A stretch of 64,000 bases of DNA from Solobacterium moorei (GTDB lineage: Bacteria > Bacillota_I > Bacilli_A > Erysipelotrichales > Erysipelotrichaceae): positions 1-64,000 of the forward strand of contig NZ_AP028934.1 of the NCBI RefSeq assembly GCF_036323475.1. The letters run 5' to 3'. Positions 1-10,119 of the stretch are shown piece by piece. The position numbers and the translations under genes are program-made. How positions within the stretch are numbered: position 1 is the first letter of the stretch; each line of letters starts with the position of its first letter. The notes below the pieces were generated by a model. The model was not told the origin of the DNA, ran no database searches, and saw only the letters and a list, made by a program, of their open reading frames with translations.

Positions 1-100
1 ATTATTATGTTGTGGATAAAAAAATTATCAACATTTTAACTATAGATTTATCCTTAATAGAGTCATAAAATAGTAATGCGTATTAATAAAGGGGATTTTT
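1..100. other. oriC part 1: DnaA boxes upstream of dnaA
   Basis: The leader of dnaA carries a perfect DnaA box in reverse (TGTGGATAA, 11-19) and a near-consensus forward box (TTATCAACA, 25-33) separated by five bases, with a weaker TTTATCC at 48-54. In Firmicutes the chromosomal origin is commonly split on both sides of dnaA, and boxes in the dnaA promoter also autoregulate the gene. The left edge of the window cuts this region, so more boxes may lie outside. The same two-box module recurs at 20744-20766. Confidence 0.75.
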
Positions 101-1474
101 ATGGAGCAAAGGAATGAACAATATTTGAAGGAAGTATGGGACAATCTCCTTCAATATTTGAATGATAACCAACTTGTTGATGGAGTTATAATTGAGAATT
201 TTTTTAGACCATGTTTTTTATATGCAATCACAGATGAAAAAGTAATTATTGTGGCACCATCTGTTATTCATAAACAAATTATACAAAGTCAGAATAAAGA
301 AATTGAAGCTTCTTTTATCGATATTTTAAATGTAGATCACAATTTCATCGTAGAAGTACATTTGAAAGATGAATTATCAATTCATAAAGTAGTGACAGCA
401 CCAATATCTAAGATTGATACAAGTGATTTCGTTTCGCTACCTATTCAAAAAGATCGTAATTTTGATAATTTTGTTGTTGGTGACTGTAATCGAGAGAGTC
501 ACGCTGCCGCATTAGCTTGTGCAATGAGCCCTGGTAAGTTCTTTAACCCTTTATTTATCTATGGTAATTCAGGTTTAGGAAAAACACATTTGTTAATGTC
601 CATTGCTAATTATGTATTAAAAGAAAATCCTACAAAGAAGGTTTATTATACGGAATCTCTAAAGTTTGTTGAAACAGTTGTAAATGCAATTCGTAATAAT
701 AAAATTGATGAATTTAAGCAATATATGTACTCTGTTGATTTATTACTTGTGGATGATATTCAATTCTTAGCTGGTAAAGAAAAATCACATGAGGTATTCT
801 TCACAATTTATAACGAATTAGTGAATAATCGTAAGCAAATTTGTATTGCTTCTGATCGTTTGCCAAAGGAAATTAAAGGTCTTGAAGATCGCTTGATTAG
901 TCGTTTCTCCAGCGGTTTATCTGTTGGTATTGATTCTCCTGAATCTGAAACATCTCTAGCAATTCTTCAAATGAAGATTAAAACTAGTAGTTATTCCATT
1001 GAAGATGTTGATCAAGATGGATTAAATTATATTGCGTCTAACTTCTCAGGAAATGTTAGAGATCTAGAAGGTGCTTGGAATCGTGTATTATTCTATGCAA
1101 TTCAATTCCAACCAGATGGAGGATGTATTCGTTTTGATACGATTATGAATGCATTAAAGAATCAGTCAGTTGTATCTGATAAAACTGGCTTATCCCCAAA
1201 GAAGATTATTAAAGTTGTTGCAGATTATTATGGCTTAACAAGACAACAAGTTACTTCAAAAACACGTACAAAGAATATTGCGAATGCCCGACATATTTCT
1301 ATCTATTTATGTCGTAAATTACTTGATATTTCTTATATTAAGATTGGCGAAGAGTTTGGTGGTAGAGATCACTCTACAATCATTAGTGCATGTACTAAAG
1401 TTGAATCACAAATTTCCAAAGATAAAGCAATGTCCGCAGCAGTAAAAGAAATTGAAGATTACTTGAAAGCTTAA
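101..1474 (+). CDS. dnaA: Chromosomal replication initiator protein DnaA
   Basis: DnaA binds origin boxes, forms an ATP-dependent filament and opens the duplex so that helicase can load. The 457-residue protein has the usual layout: N-terminal interaction domain (about 1-85), short linker, AAA+ ATPase with Walker A GNSGLGKT (155-162) and Walker B LLLVDDIQ (214-221), and a C-terminal helix-turn-helix ending in the DnaA signature GGRDHSTIISAC near residue 420. Length is typical. The ATG follows a GGGG Shine-Dalgarno at about six bases. It is flanked on both sides by DnaA boxes, so autoregulation is likely. It opens the dnaA-dnaN-recF-gyrBA order standard in Firmicutes. Confidence 0.98.
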   Translation: MEQRNEQYLKEVWDNLLQYLNDNQLVDGVIIENFFRPCFLYAITDEKVIIVAPSVIHKQIIQSQNKEIEASFIDILNVDHNFIVEVHLKDELSIHKVVTAPISKIDTSDFVSLPIQKDRNFDNFVVGDCNRESHAAALACAMSPGKFFNPLFIYGNSGLGKTHLLMSIANYVLKENPTKKVYYTESLKFVETVVNAIRNNKIDEFKQYMYSVDLLLVDDIQFLAGKEKSHEVFFTIYNELVNNRKQICIASDRLPKEIKGLEDRLISRFSSGLSVGIDSPESETSLAILQMKIKTSSYSIEDVDQDGLNYIASNFSGNVRDLEGAWNRVLFYAIQFQPDGGCIRFDTIMNALKNQSVVSDKTGLSPKKIIKVVADYYGLTRQQVTSKTRTKNIANARHISIYLCRKLLDISYIKIGEEFGGRDHSTIISACTKVESQISKDKAMSAAVKEIEDYLKA

Positions 1475-1623
1475 GTTATTCACAATTTTATCCACTGTAA
1501 AATAACAGGCTACAATGATAGAATAGTATAGTAAATAAAGGCTTTCTAAGAGTTTTCCACATTATCCACATACTTAATAAGAATAAATACTTAAAATACT
1601 TTAAATACACGGGAGAAAAAAAT
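1475..1623. other. oriC part 2: DnaA boxes and AT-rich stretch between dnaA and dnaN
   Basis: This gap contains TTATTCACA (1476-1484), TTATCCACT (1488-1496), TTTTCCACA (1553-1561) and a perfect box TTATCCACA (1562-1570), all on the + strand. It is followed by about 40 bases of almost pure A/T with repeated TAC and AAT triplets (1571-1611), a good candidate for the unwinding element. A box cluster next to AT-rich DNA between dnaA and dnaN matches the known Bacillus-type bipartite origin. Box positions are read directly; origin activity is inferred from family knowledge. Confidence 0.8.
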
Positions 1624-2745
1624 ATGAATTTAACAATTTCTAAAACAGAGTTTTATAACACATTACAGTTAGTATCTAGAGCTATCTCACCAAATTCTCC
1701 ACAGACATCTTTAAGAGGATTAAAGATTGATGTTAAAGATAACTCTATGGTCGTGACTGGTAGTGATGCGGATATTTCTATTCAGCACACTATCACAGCA
1801 GACGATAAGAATAAATTAAATATCTTAGAAGAAGGATATATCTTAATTGAATCTAAATACTTACTAGAAATCGTACGCAAGATTGATAGCGAAGAAATTC
1901 ATGTTGAGATTATTGATGGATCACTTACAAAGTTCTCAGGTAATTCAGCTGTATTTAAAATCAATGGTATGAATCCACATGATTATCCAACAATTGATTT
2001 TTCTAAACCTGCAAACTCTGTTGTAATTTCTTCTAGTGTTATGTCAGATATTATTGAACAAACAACATTTGCGACTTCCATCAAAGAAACAAAACCTGTA
2101 TTAACAGGTGTTAACTTCCATCTTTCTGATAATACTTTATGCTGTACAGCCACTGACTCTTATCGTCTAGCGAAGAAGACAATTCCATTTACAAGTTCTG
2201 ATAACTTTAATGTAACAATTCCTTCTAAGTCTTTAAATGAAGTAAAGTCTACAATGATTGGTGATGATTCTGGAGAAATTCAAATCTACTTGAATGATAA
2301 GAAAGCACAATTTGTAAATGAAGATATGATTTTACAAACAAGATTATTAGATGGTGGATATCCAGAAACAGATCGCTTAATTCCAAAAGAATTCAAATAT
2401 ACATTAGAAATTAATCGTAGTGATTTAATTCACGCAATTGACCGTACAACATTTATTAAGACAGATAATATGACGATTAACCGTCTACAATGTTCTACTG
2501 ATGAGATTGTATTAACAAATAAGAGCCAGGAAATTGGTGAATCCCATGAAACATTAGTTGGTACATTCACTGGTGAACCTTTAGATATCAGTTTCTCAGG
2601 TAATTATGTCATGGAAGCTGCTAGATCAATTAGAGGAGATAAATTAAAGATTGAATTTGTAGGAGAAATGAGACCATTTATTCTCAGTAGTGAAGAAGAT
2701 CCTACTATCTTACAACTTGTTCTTCCAGTTAGAACTTATAACTAA
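1624..2745 (+). CDS. dnaN: DNA polymerase III beta subunit (sliding clamp)
   Basis: The clamp encircles DNA and tethers the replicative polymerase; it also binds repair and Hda/YabA-type partners. At 373 residues it is the normal length for three repeated clamp domains, begins with the typical MNLTISKTEFYNTLQ stretch and ends in VLPVRTYN, the conserved C-terminal strand. The start follows a GGGAG ribosome-binding site (about 1612). It is downstream of dnaA across the origin gap and is closed by a hairpin terminator at 2765-2800. Nothing unusual is seen in the protein. Confidence 0.97.
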   Translation: MNLTISKTEFYNTLQLVSRAISPNSPQTSLRGLKIDVKDNSMVVTGSDADISIQHTITADDKNKLNILEEGYILIESKYLLEIVRKIDSEEIHVEIIDGSLTKFSGNSAVFKINGMNPHDYPTIDFSKPANSVVISSSVMSDIIEQTTFATSIKETKPVLTGVNFHLSDNTLCCTATDSYRLAKKTIPFTSSDNFNVTIPSKSLNEVKSTMIGDDSGEIQIYLNDKKAQFVNEDMILQTRLLDGGYPETDRLIPKEFKYTLEINRSDLIHAIDRTTFIKTDNMTINRLQCSTDEIVLTNKSQEIGESHETLVGTFTGEPLDISFSGNYVMEAARSIRGDKLKIEFVGEMRPFILSSEEDPTILQLVLPVRTYN

Positions 2746-2764
2746 TTAAATATAGTATTTTAAA

Positions 2765-2806
2765 CCAAGAGAAATCATTTCAATCATGATATTCTCTTGG
2801 GATTTT
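2765..2806 (+). terminator. Terminator after dnaN
   Basis: Inverted repeat CCAAGAGAA (2765-2773) and TTCTCTTGG (2792-2800) followed by GATTTTTAT. It sits 20 bases after the dnaN stop and separates the dnaA-dnaN unit from the inserted element. Confidence 0.75.
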
Positions 2807-2829
2807 TATAATTTAATTTAAAATAAAAT

Positions 2830-3355
2830 CTAACAGTAAACAAAAATGGCCTATGGAAATGCGATGAAATCAAGTATTTCTCTTATATGTTCCGTTGAAT
2901 AATATCAAATGTCGTAAAATTCTATCCATCTTTGGCCACAGTTCTACTGCACCTTTTACTCTAAACAGATATACAAACCAATTTAAATAGGATTGTAGAT
3001 TAGTCATTCTCATCCCAATGAAGCGATAGATATACCTTTTTAACCACGAGCACATATTGTTTATCAATGCCATGTTCTCTAGATATTCTTTGTCGTGTGT
3101 ATTGGCTTTATAGAATTCTTCTTTCAAATCTAATTCTTTTATCAGCTTGTCATGTGCTCTTTCGCCATCATGTACTAGTGTTGATCCGGAAGCGATATGA
3201 TTCTTTAGTGCTTCAAAGATACGTGAAGCAGATGGCTTTCCATGACCACAAATAGCAGCGTATGTATTTTTGTGACAATCGATTGCCACAACGATACAGA
3301 GTTGGCTCTTAGATAATCCTCTCTTCTTGTCTAGGCCATTTTTGTTTACTGTTAG
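2830..3355 (-). mobile_element. 526-bp non-autonomous IS1595-like element, copy 1
   Basis: The element is bounded by inverted repeats starting CTAACAGTAAACAAAAATGG, about 24 bp long, at 2830-2853 and 3332-3355. The sequence AAAATAAAAT occurs directly outside both ends (2820-2829 and 3356-3365), a 10-bp direct repeat that fits a target-site duplication. Inside is only the C-terminal part of a transposase on the minus strand. A second copy of exactly the same length lies at 10120-10645 in the opposite orientation. A short element that keeps intact ends and loses the N-terminal transposase half is best read as an internally deleted derivative moved in trans by a full-length relative elsewhere. 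Confidence 0.85.
2870..3289 (-). pseudogene. Transposase C-terminal fragment (IS1595/ISXO2-like)
   Basis: A 139-codon frame starting at GTG encodes the second half of an ISXO2-type DDE transposase: VAIDCHKNTY resembles the strand after the first catalytic Asp, LVHDGERAH supplies the second Asp, and INNMCSWLKRYIYRF with LQSYLNWFVYLFR is the typical C-terminal stretch. The N-terminal zinc ribbon, helix-turn-helix and first catalytic Asp are absent, because the frame runs straight into the terminal inverted repeat. It cannot be an active transposase alone. Its translation is identical to that of the copy at 10186-10605, so both copies are recent. Confidence 0.8.
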
Positions 3356-3548
3356 AAAATAAAATATAAAGAAGTATTGGCATTTAGATTGAGTAAAATA
3401 ATTCAGAGGCTTTGTATAAATCTATAGCGAAAAAGTTGTATAGATTTCATAGTTTTTTTATCAAAAAATGTAATAATTTTAGGATTAATTTTTTGATATA
3501 AATAATGTTCATAAATGCCTTTGTATAAAGGATTTTTTGTGTTTTTTA

Positions 3549-3557
3549 TGATATAAT
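3549..3557 (+). promoter_or_regulatory. Extended -10 promoter of yaaA-recF-gyrBA
   Basis: TGATATAAT (TG-n-TATAAT) at 3549-3557 lies about 40 bases before the yaaA start. No good -35 is seen at 17 bp, as expected for extended -10 promoters. The noncoding stretch before it (3366-3548) holds two dyads: AAATCTATA/TATAGATTT (3418-3447) and an 11-bp repeat TATCAAAAAAT/ATTTTTTGATA (3459-3498); their role is unknown. Confidence 0.55.
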
Positions 3558-3597
3558 TATTTTGGTTTTTTTTAAGGTTTTTATGAAGGAGTTTACG

Positions 3598-3798
3598 ATG
3601 GAAAAAATCACAACAGAATACATTACTTTACAGCAATTTATGAAACTCTCTGGCATCGTCTCCACTGGTGGTGAAGCAAAGCTAAGAATTAAGGAAATGG
3701 ATATTGTTGTGAATGGTGAAAAAGAGAATCGTAGAGGTAGAAAACTCTATCCAGGCGACAAAGTAAAAATTGAAGGAAAGACTTATGTGGTTTTCTAA
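3598..3798 (+). CDS. yaaA: S4-domain RNA-binding protein YaaA
   Basis: A 66-residue protein made of little more than an S4 fold, the small RNA-binding domain also found in ribosomal protein S4 and pseudouridine synthases. Family members sit immediately before recF in many Firmicutes; their exact target is not settled. The S4 pattern is visible as TLQQFMKLSGIVSTGGEAK, then a basic stretch and the closing GDKVKIEGKTY. The ATG at 3598 is chosen because AAGGAG (3586-3591) lies seven bases before it, whereas an in-frame upstream start has no site. Its stop overlaps the recF ATG by one base, so the two are translationally coupled. Confidence 0.9.
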   Translation: MEKITTEYITLQQFMKLSGIVSTGGEAKLRIKEMDIVVNGEKENRRGRKLYPGDKVKIEGKTYVVF

Positions 3799-4889
3799 TG
3801 TATATCAAAAATATTCAATTAAGAAATTTTAGAAACTATGAGAGTGCATATATAGAGTTTAATCCAAGTATCAATCTAATTACAGGCGCAAATGCCCAAG
3901 GGAAGACAAATCTATTAGAGAGTTTAGTTTATCTTTCACTAACTCGATCACATCGTATCGTTGATGATAAGAAATTGATTCGCAATGATGAGATGTTTGC
4001 TGGAATTGATTGTAAATTTGTGGATACAGATGAAAAAGATATTGAAGTTATTATTCATCCAAATGGAAAAACTCTGATGATTCATAAAAGACCACTTAAA
4101 AAAAGTAGTGAATTCATCGGTTTATTGAATGTTGTCTTATTTTCTCCGGATGATCTTAGAATTTTCAGTGATCAACCAAAAGAGAGAAGACGCGTCATGA
4201 ATCAGGAAATTACAAAAGTTTCTACGAAATATTTATTATCGTTAAATCAATTTCAAATGTATTTAAAAGATAGAAATGCTTTGTTAAAGAGTGACAAAAT
4301 TGATTTCAATTATCTAGATATTCTAGATGAACAAATGTCTAAGGTGGAAGCACATATTATCCGTGAAAGAAGAAAGTTTATAGAAGTAATTCAATCTGTA
4401 ATTTCTAAGATTTATCAGGAATTATCTGGTAGTCAAATCAAGCTTGAAATTGCGTATAAAACTTTTGTTGAGGATACAGAAGAACTAGAAGAAAAGATTT
4501 TAGAAATTCATAGAGAATCACGTCAGAAGGATATGGAATATCATATTACAAAAGTTGGTATTCATTTAGATGACTTGATATTTAAGATGGATGATCAAAA
4601 TCTGATTTACTTTGCAAGTCAAGGTCAAAAGAGAATGGTTATGTTGTCATTTAAATTAGCTTTACTAAATTACATTAAGTTAATGACGAAGAAACAACCA
4701 ATTTTACTTTTGGATGATGTATTAAGTGAATTAGATTATAGTCGCCAAAAGAAATTATTACAGATGGTACAGCGTGATTTTCAATGCATTATCACGACGA
4801 CGGAAATTCCTGATTTTTTGAAACATGCAGATATGACGGAATTTCGTATAGAAGGTGGAAAGATTTTTCCACTTACAGGAGGTAAGTAA
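3798..4889 (+). CDS. recF: DNA replication and repair protein RecF
   Basis: RecF is an SMC-like ATPase that binds gapped DNA and, with RecO and RecR, loads RecA. RecR is encoded at 14951. The 363 residues show Walker [10 protein letters not shown] near residue 30, the ABC signature region ASQGQKRM, and Walker [13 protein letters not shown] near 310, all in the expected order and spacing. The gene overlaps yaaA at its start and gyrB at its end by single bases (TAATG at both joints), so yaaA-recF-gyrB is one tightly coupled operon. Confidence 0.97.
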   Translation: MYIKNIQLRNFRNYESAYIEFNPSINLITGANAQGKTNLLESLVYLSLTRSHRIVDDKKLIRNDEMFAGIDCKFVDTDEKDIEVIIHPNGKTLMIHKRPLKKSSEFIGLLNVVLFSPDDLRIFSDQPKERRRVMNQEITKVSTKYLLSLNQFQMYLKDRNALLKSDKIDFNYLDILDEQMSKVEAHIIRERRKFIEVIQSVISKIYQELSGSQIKLEIAYKTFVEDTEELEEKILEIHRESRQKDMEYHITKVGIHLDDLIFKMDDQNLIYFASQGQKRMVMLSFKLALLNYIKLMTKKQPILLLDDVLSELDYSRQKKLLQMVQRDFQCIITTTEIPDFLKHADMTEFRIEGGKIFPLTGGK

Positions 4890-6883
4890 TGAGCGATAAA
4901 TTAGAGCAGGTAACTGAAGTATCTGAAAATAGTGAACTTGTATTAGGACAAGAGATGGATATGAAAGTTACCCACACTTATAACGACTCTGATATTCAGG
5001 TCTTAGATGGCCTAGAAGCTGTACGTAAAAGACCAGGTATGTATATCGCTTCAACTTCTTCAAAGGGTTTACATCACCTTGTTTGGGAAATAGTTGATAA
5101 TGGTATTGATGAAGCTATGGCTGGATATGCATCAACGGTTACTGTAACTGTTGATAAAGACAACATTATTACAGTTGAAGATGATGGTCGTGGTATGCCT
5201 ACGGGTATTCATGAAAAAACAGGTAAATCTACAATTGAAACCATTTTTACTGTCTTACACGCTGGTGGTAAATTCGGTGGAGGAGCTTATAAAGTGTCCG
5301 GTGGTTTACATGGTGTAGGTGCATCTGTTGTAAATGCGTTAAGTAGTTGGTTAGAAGTAACTGTTTTCCATGATGGAAAAGAATACTATATTCGTTTTGA
5401 AAATGGTGGGCATCCAGTAGGAACTCTTGTAGAAAAGGGAACATGTCCTGCAGATAAACATGGTTCGACAGTTCGCTTTAAAGCTGATCCAACAATCTTT
5501 ACGGAGACAGTTGCATATGAACATGATATTTTACGTGACCGTTTACGTCAGCTAGCTTTCTTAAATAAGAGTATTTGTTTAAAGTTTAATGACTTACGCG
5601 AAGAAGATGAAGCCAAGCGTCATTATGTATTTAAGTTTGATGGTGGTTTGAAACAATATACTGAATTCTTAAATCGTAATCGTGATGTTGTAAATCATGA
5701 AATTATTTACAGTGAAGGTTATGAAAGTAATATTCAGGTAGAAGTAGCTTGTCAGTATAATGATGGTTATAATCCTAATATTTATACTTTTTGTAACAAT
5801 ATCAATACAGCTGAAGGTGGAACACATGAAGAAGGATTTCGTCTTGCGTTAAATCGTGTCATTAATAAGTATGCACGTGATACAGGTTTCTTAAAGGAGA
5901 AGGATGATAATCTAACAACGGATGACTGTCGTGAAGGTTTAACAGCTGTTATCAGCGTTAAACATCCAGATCCTCAATATGAAGGACAGACAAAGACAAA
6001 ATTAGGTAACTCTGAAGTACGTAAGATTGTTTCAGATATCTTTGGTACACAATTAGAGCGTTATCTGATGGAAAATCCAGATGAGGCAAAGGTTATCTTA
6101 GAAAAGGTTGCTTTAGCTTCACAAGCACGTATGGCAGCTAAGAAGGCACGTGAATTAACAAGAAGAAAGAGTGCTTTAGAAGTAAGTCCACTTCCTGGTA
6201 AGCTAGCAGATTGCTCATCTAAGGATGCGTCTATCTGTGAAATTTATATCGTCGAGGGACAGTCAGCCGGCGGTTCCGCAAAACAAGGAAGAGATTCACA
6301 CTTTCAGGCAATTCTACCGTTAAGAGGTAAGATTCTAAATGTAGAAAAGGCTAGACAGTCTCGTATTTATGAAAATGCGGAAATTCGTTCAATGATTACT
6401 GCCTTTGGTTGTGGTGTTAGTGATGAAATTGATCTTGAAAAATTACGTTATCACAAGATTGTTATTATGACCGATGCCGATGTCGATGGTGCACATATTC
6501 GTACATTGCTATTAACATTCTTCTATCGTTATTTACGGCCATTATTGGAACAGGGTTATATCTATATTGCACAACCACCACTCTATAAGGTTCAAAAGGG
6601 TCAGACAGTGCGTTATGCATATACAGATAATCAGTTAGAAGAAGTAAAACGTGAACTAGGCGATCGTCTCAGTATTCAACGTTATAAGGGATTAGGTGAA
6701 ATGAATCCTGAACAGTTGTGGGAAACAACAATGGATCCTAAGAATCGTACATTGATTCGAGTTGCAGTAGGTGATGCGGAAGCAGCAGACTATAACTTTA
6801 CAATGTTGATGGGTGAAGAGGTTGAACCACGTAAGAACTTTATTGTTGAAAACGCGCACTTTGCGGAAAACTTGGATTTCTAA
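4889..6883 (+). CDS. gyrB: DNA gyrase subunit B
   Basis: GyrB is the ATPase half of gyrase, which adds negative supercoils. The 664-residue protein has an N-terminal GHKL ATPase domain ([35 protein letters not shown]), transducer, then a TOPRIM domain with [14 protein letters not shown] and the Mg-binding [13 protein letters not shown], and the C-terminal [16 protein letters not shown] motif. About 25 extra acidic residues precede the first conserved block. Length fits the short Gram-positive type. It starts one base inside recF and is followed by gyrA after 18 bases with an AAGGAG site. Confidence 0.97.
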   Translation: MSDKLEQVTEVSENSELVLGQEMDMKVTHTYNDSDIQVLDGLEAVRKRPGMYIASTSSKGLHHLVWEIVDNGIDEAMAGYASTVTVTVDKDNIITVEDDGRGMPTGIHEKTGKSTIETIFTVLHAGGKFGGGAYKVSGGLHGVGASVVNALSSWLEVTVFHDGKEYYIRFENGGHPVGTLVEKGTCPADKHGSTVRFKADPTIFTETVAYEHDILRDRLRQLAFLNKSICLKFNDLREEDEAKRHYVFKFDGGLKQYTEFLNRNRDVVNHEIIYSEGYESNIQVEVACQYNDGYNPNIYTFCNNINTAEGGTHEEGFRLALNRVINKYARDTGFLKEKDDNLTTDDCREGLTAVISVKHPDPQYEGQTKTKLGNSEVRKIVSDIFGTQLERYLMENPDEAKVILEKVALASQARMAAKKARELTRRKSALEVSPLPGKLADCSSKDASICEIYIVEGQSAGGSAKQGRDSHFQAILPLRGKILNVEKARQSRIYENAEIRSMITAFGCGVSDEIDLEKLRYHKIVIMTDADVDGAHIRTLLLTFFYRYLRPLLEQGYIYIAQPPLYKVQKGQTVRYAYTDNQLEEVKRELGDRLSIQRYKGLGEMNPEQLWETTMDPKNRTLIRVAVGDAEAADYNFTMLMGEEVEPRKNFIVENAHFAENLDF

Positions 6884-6901
6884 GAAAGGAGATAAATTAC
6901 A

Positions 6902-9484
6902 ATGGCTTTAGATGATTTTATGGAATTTGACGAAAGTAATTTTGATCCTGGACACATTACAGAAACAGAATTAACAAAAGAAATTCGTCGTGACTTCTTG
7001 GAGTATTCGATGTCAGTTATTGTATCACGTGCATTACCAGATGTGCGTGATGGCTTAAAGCCTGTACAGAGAAGAATTCTTTACTCCATGCATGAGATGA
7101 ACATCGGACCTGACAAGGCATATCGTAAGAGTGCACGTATTGTCGGTGATACGATGGGTAAATATCACCCACACGGTGACTCTTCTATCTATGGTGCGTT
7201 AGTTTATTTAGCACAACCATGGAATATGAGAACTGTATTAGTTGATGGACATGGTAATTTTGGTTCGATGGATGGTGATGATCCAGCTGCGATGCGTTAT
7301 ACCGAAGCACGTATGTCTAAGATTGCGGTAGAAATGTTACGTGATCTTGAAAAAGATACAGTAGATATGATTGATAATTATGATGGTCAAGAAAAAGAAC
7401 CTACAGTTTTACCATCACGTTATCCAAACTTAATCGTAAACGGTTCTTCTGGTATTGCGGTTGGTATGGCAACCAATGTTGCCCCTCATAACTTAGGAGA
7501 AACAATCGATGGAATTTTTGCGGTCATGGATAACCCAGAAATTACAGCGACTGAACTAATGAATTACATGAAGGGACCTGACTTCCCTACTGGTGCATAT
7601 ATCTTAGGTAGATCGGGAATCCGTCAAGCGTTTGAAACTGGTCGTGGATCGGTTATTATGCGTGCAAAAACAAAGATTGAAGAAATGCCAAATGGCAAAT
7701 CTCGTATCGTAGTATATGAACTACCTTATATGGTAAATAAAGCTAGTTTAGTAGAGAGAATCGCTACTCTAGTTAGAGATAAGGTTATTGAAGGTATTAC
7801 TGACTTACGTGATGAATCCAATATGGATGGTATTCGTGTTGTGATTGAACTACGTAAGGACATCCAACCAGATGTTATGTTAAATCAGCTATATCGCTCT
7901 ACACCTCTTCAATCAAACTTTGGTGTAAACAATGTTGTATTATTCAATGGTGTTCCTCGCCAAGCTAGTATGATTGACCTTCTAAAGGGATATATCGCAT
8001 TCCAGGATGAAGTTATTGTACGTCGTACGCAGTTTGATTTAAAGAAAGCACAAGATCGTGCACATATCTTAGAAGGTTTACGTATTGCGGTTGATAATCT
8101 TGATGCGATTATTCATACAATTCGTGATTCTCGTGATCCTAATGAAGCGATGCCACGTTTGATGGAAGGCTTTGGATTAGATGAAATTCAAGCAAAGGCA
8201 ATCTTAGATATGCAGTTTAGAAGACTAACTGGTCTTGAACGTGAAAAGATTGAAAATGAATACCAAGATCTATTGATTAAGATTGCGGATTTCCAAGATA
8301 TTCTTTCTAACCATGCAAGAGTATTACAGATTATTCGTGATGAATTAAGTGAAGTGAAGGCGAAGTTCAATGATCCACGTCGTAGTGAGATTATTGATGC
8401 AATCGCTGATGTAGAAGATGAAGACTTGATCCCTGTTGAAAACATTATTATTACGTTATCTTCAAATGGATATATTAAGCGTTTAACAACAGATACATAT
8501 CATGTACAAAACCGTGGTGGTAAGGGCATCAAGGGTATGGAACTCCATAAGGATGATATTATTGATCAGTTTATCAGTATGTCTACACATGACCACTTAT
8601 TAGTATTTACAGATAAAGGTAAGGTATATCGTATCAAAGGATATAACGTTCCTGAATTCAGCAGAACAAGTAAGGGTATTCCTGCAATCAACCTAATCAG
8701 TATGGAGAAGACAGAGAATATTCGTGCTCTTGTACCATATAGTCAAGACCATGATTCAAAGTTCTTATTCTTTGTTACAAAGCAAGGTATTATCAAACGT
8801 ACTACTTTTGATGAATATGAAAACATTAATAAGAACGGTAAAATTGCGATTAAGTTAAACGAAGATGATGAACTTGCATTTGTAAGAAGTACAGATGGTA
8901 ATGCGGAAATTATCATTGCAGGTTCAAATGGTAAGGCCGTTCGTTTCCTTGAAAACACAGTTCGTCCACTTGGACGTACAGCACGTGGTGTGAAGGGCTT
9001 TAACGTTGATGGTGGATACGTTATCGGTCTAGCAACAAATCTTGAAGGTGAATATATCTTAACAATTACAGAAAATGGATTTGGTAAGAAGTCATCTTTA
9101 GCTGATTATCGTATGACACGCCGTGGTGCACGTGGCGTCAAGACGGTTAATGTTACACAGAAGTCAGGTAAGCTTGTATGTATGCGCGCTGTAAGAGGCG
9201 ATGAAGACTGCATGATTATGACGGCTGGTGGTATTGTAATCCGCATTTCTCTAAAACAGGTATCTGTATATAGCCGCTCTGCGCAAGGTGTGAAGGTTAT
9301 TAATGTGAAGGATGATATTGTGTCATCTGTAGCAATCCTTGAACCAGAGGAAGATTCTGAAGTTGTAGATATCTCTCATAATGAAGTATTAGATGAAGGT
9401 GTATTTGAAGAAACACCGGATGGTGAAGAAGATAGCATTGATAACAATGAGGAAGATGGAACAGATTCTGATTCAGAAGAATAA
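6902..9484 (+). CDS. gyrA: DNA gyrase subunit A
   Basis: GyrA cuts and rejoins DNA during supercoiling. The 860 residues contain the winged-helix breakage domain with catalytic tyrosine in [11 protein letters not shown] (Tyr134), the coiled-coil arm, and a C-terminal beta-pinwheel whose GyrA box is visible as RGGKGIKGM, followed by a very acidic tail. The quinolone-binding segment reads [13 protein letters not shown]: Ser94 is conserved, but the residue matching E. coli Asp87 is Gly98 (codon GGT, 7193-7195), where Asp or Glu is usual. The first 25 residues are an acidic extension. GyrA rather than ParC is supported by pairing with gyrB and by close similarity along the whole length. Confidence 0.96.
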   Translation: MALDDFMEFDESNFDPGHITETELTKEIRRDFLEYSMSVIVSRALPDVRDGLKPVQRRILYSMHEMNIGPDKAYRKSARIVGDTMGKYHPHGDSSIYGALVYLAQPWNMRTVLVDGHGNFGSMDGDDPAAMRYTEARMSKIAVEMLRDLEKDTVDMIDNYDGQEKEPTVLPSRYPNLIVNGSSGIAVGMATNVAPHNLGETIDGIFAVMDNPEITATELMNYMKGPDFPTGAYILGRSGIRQAFETGRGSVIMRAKTKIEEMPNGKSRIVVYELPYMVNKASLVERIATLVRDKVIEGITDLRDESNMDGIRVVIELRKDIQPDVMLNQLYRSTPLQSNFGVNNVVLFNGVPRQASMIDLLKGYIAFQDEVIVRRTQFDLKKAQDRAHILEGLRIAVDNLDAIIHTIRDSRDPNEAMPRLMEGFGLDEIQAKAILDMQFRRLTGLEREKIENEYQDLLIKIADFQDILSNHARVLQIIRDELSEVKAKFNDPRRSEIIDAIADVEDEDLIPVENIIITLSSNGYIKRLTTDTYHVQNRGGKGIKGMELHKDDIIDQFISMSTHDHLLVFTDKGKVYRIKGYNVPEFSRTSKGIPAINLISMEKTENIRALVPYSQDHDSKFLFFVTKQGIIKRTTFDEYENINKNGKIAIKLNEDDELAFVRSTDGNAEIIIAGSNGKAVRFLENTVRPLGRTARGVKGFNVDGGYVIGLATNLEGEYILTITENGFGKKSSLADYRMTRRGARGVKTVNVTQKSGKLVCMRAVRGDEDCMIMTAGGIVIRISLKQVSVYSRSAQGVKVINVKDDIVSSVAILEPEEDSEVVDISHNEVLDEGVFEETPDGEEDSIDNNEEDGTDSDSEE

Positions 9485-9492
9485 AAATAGGA

Positions 9493-9521
9493 CAGGGTGA
9501 ATAAATCACTCTGCCTTTTTT
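9493..9521 (+). terminator. Terminator after gyrA
   Basis: Stem CAGGGTGA (9493-9500) and TCACTCTG (9506-9513) with one G-T pair and a five-base loop, followed by CC and six T. It ends the yaaA-gyrA operon. Confidence 0.8.
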
Positions 9522-9536
9522 AGTTTGAACAAATAA

Positions 9537-9566
9537 AAAACTTCCGTAGCGAAATGCAGAAGTTTT
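9537..9566 (-). terminator. Terminator of the H1-like gene
   Basis: AAAACTTC (9537-9544) pairs with GAAGTTTT (9559-9566); read on the minus strand the stem is followed by a T-rich run. It lies ten bases past the stop of the minus-strand gene and faces the gyrA terminator. Confidence 0.65.
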
Positions 9567-9575
9567 AATTTAAGA

Positions 9576-10013
9576 TTACTTTTTCTTTGTAGTCTTCTTT
9601 GCTGGTTTAGCAGCTTTCTTTGTTACTGTTGCCTTTTTTGGTGCTTTCTTTGTAGCTACTGGTTTTGTGACTGTCTTCTTAGTAACTTTCTTTGCAGCAG
9701 GCTTAGTAACTGTCTTTTTAGCTACTGGTTTTGCGACTTTCTTAGCCGGAGTAGTTTTTTTGGCAGATTTCTTTTCAGTCTTTACTGTTGCCTTCTTAGT
9801 TGTTTTCTTTGAGGCAGTCTTTTTTGCATTCTTTTCCATATCTGCAATAATTAGATCACATAAGTAACCCTTTACAGATTCTTTAGCTTCAAGCCAAGCG
9901 ATAACTGTTTTCTCAACTTTATTATTAAAGCGGACTGAGAATGAGCGGTAGTTGTTTCTGTTGTAGTTGTTGTTATACTCTAACTTTTGTTTGTACTGCG
10001 ACTTTTTTGCCAT
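9576..10013 (-). CDS. Small basic protein: RHH-like domain plus histone H1-like tail
   Basis: The 145-residue product starts at the ATG preceded by AAGGAG (minus strand, about 10020); a longer reading has no ribosome site. Residues 1-60 contain RSFSVRFNNKVEKTVIAWLE and GYLCDLIIADM, a strand-helix-helix pattern like small ribbon-helix-helix DNA-binding proteins. Residues 61-145 consist almost only of Lys, Ala, Thr, Pro and Val in AKKT/KKPVAKK-type repeats, like histone H1 and the bacterial H1-like proteins Hc1 or HctB. The likely role is a nucleoid-associated protein; the domain assignment is by eye and moderately sure. It is a single-gene unit with its own promoter and terminator, placed between gyrA and an inserted element. 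Confidence 0.65.
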   Translation of the reverse strand: MAKKSQYKQKLEYNNNYNRNNYRSFSVRFNNKVEKTVIAWLEAKESVKGYLCDLIIADMEKNAKKTASKKTTKKATVKTEKKSAKKTTPAKKVAKPVAKKTVTKPAAKKVTKKTVTKPVATKKAPKKATVTKKAAKPAKKTTKKK

Positions 10014-10060
10014 ACCTATTCTCCTTATTATTAAAACAACTGAGTTATTCAATCATCATA

Positions 10061-10089
10061 AATATATCACTGTTTTGCTACATTGACAA
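10061..10089 (-). promoter_or_regulatory. Promoter of the H1-like gene
   Basis: On the minus strand TTGTCA (10089-10084), a 17-bp spacer and TATATT (10066-10061) precede the gene. The -35 lies inside the dyad TTGACA-n6-TGTCAA (10083-10100), whose other arm gives a perfect TTGACA on the plus strand. The dyad may serve both directions or bind a regulator. Confidence 0.5.
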
Positions 10090-10119
10090 ATTTATGTCAA
10101 AATGATTAAATTATTTTAT

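Noticed and set aside
9667-9867. Plus-strand hydrophobic frame opposite the H1-like gene
   Set aside because: It is the mirror of Lys/Ala codons (Phe/Val-rich), has no start signal and is not a real membrane protein.
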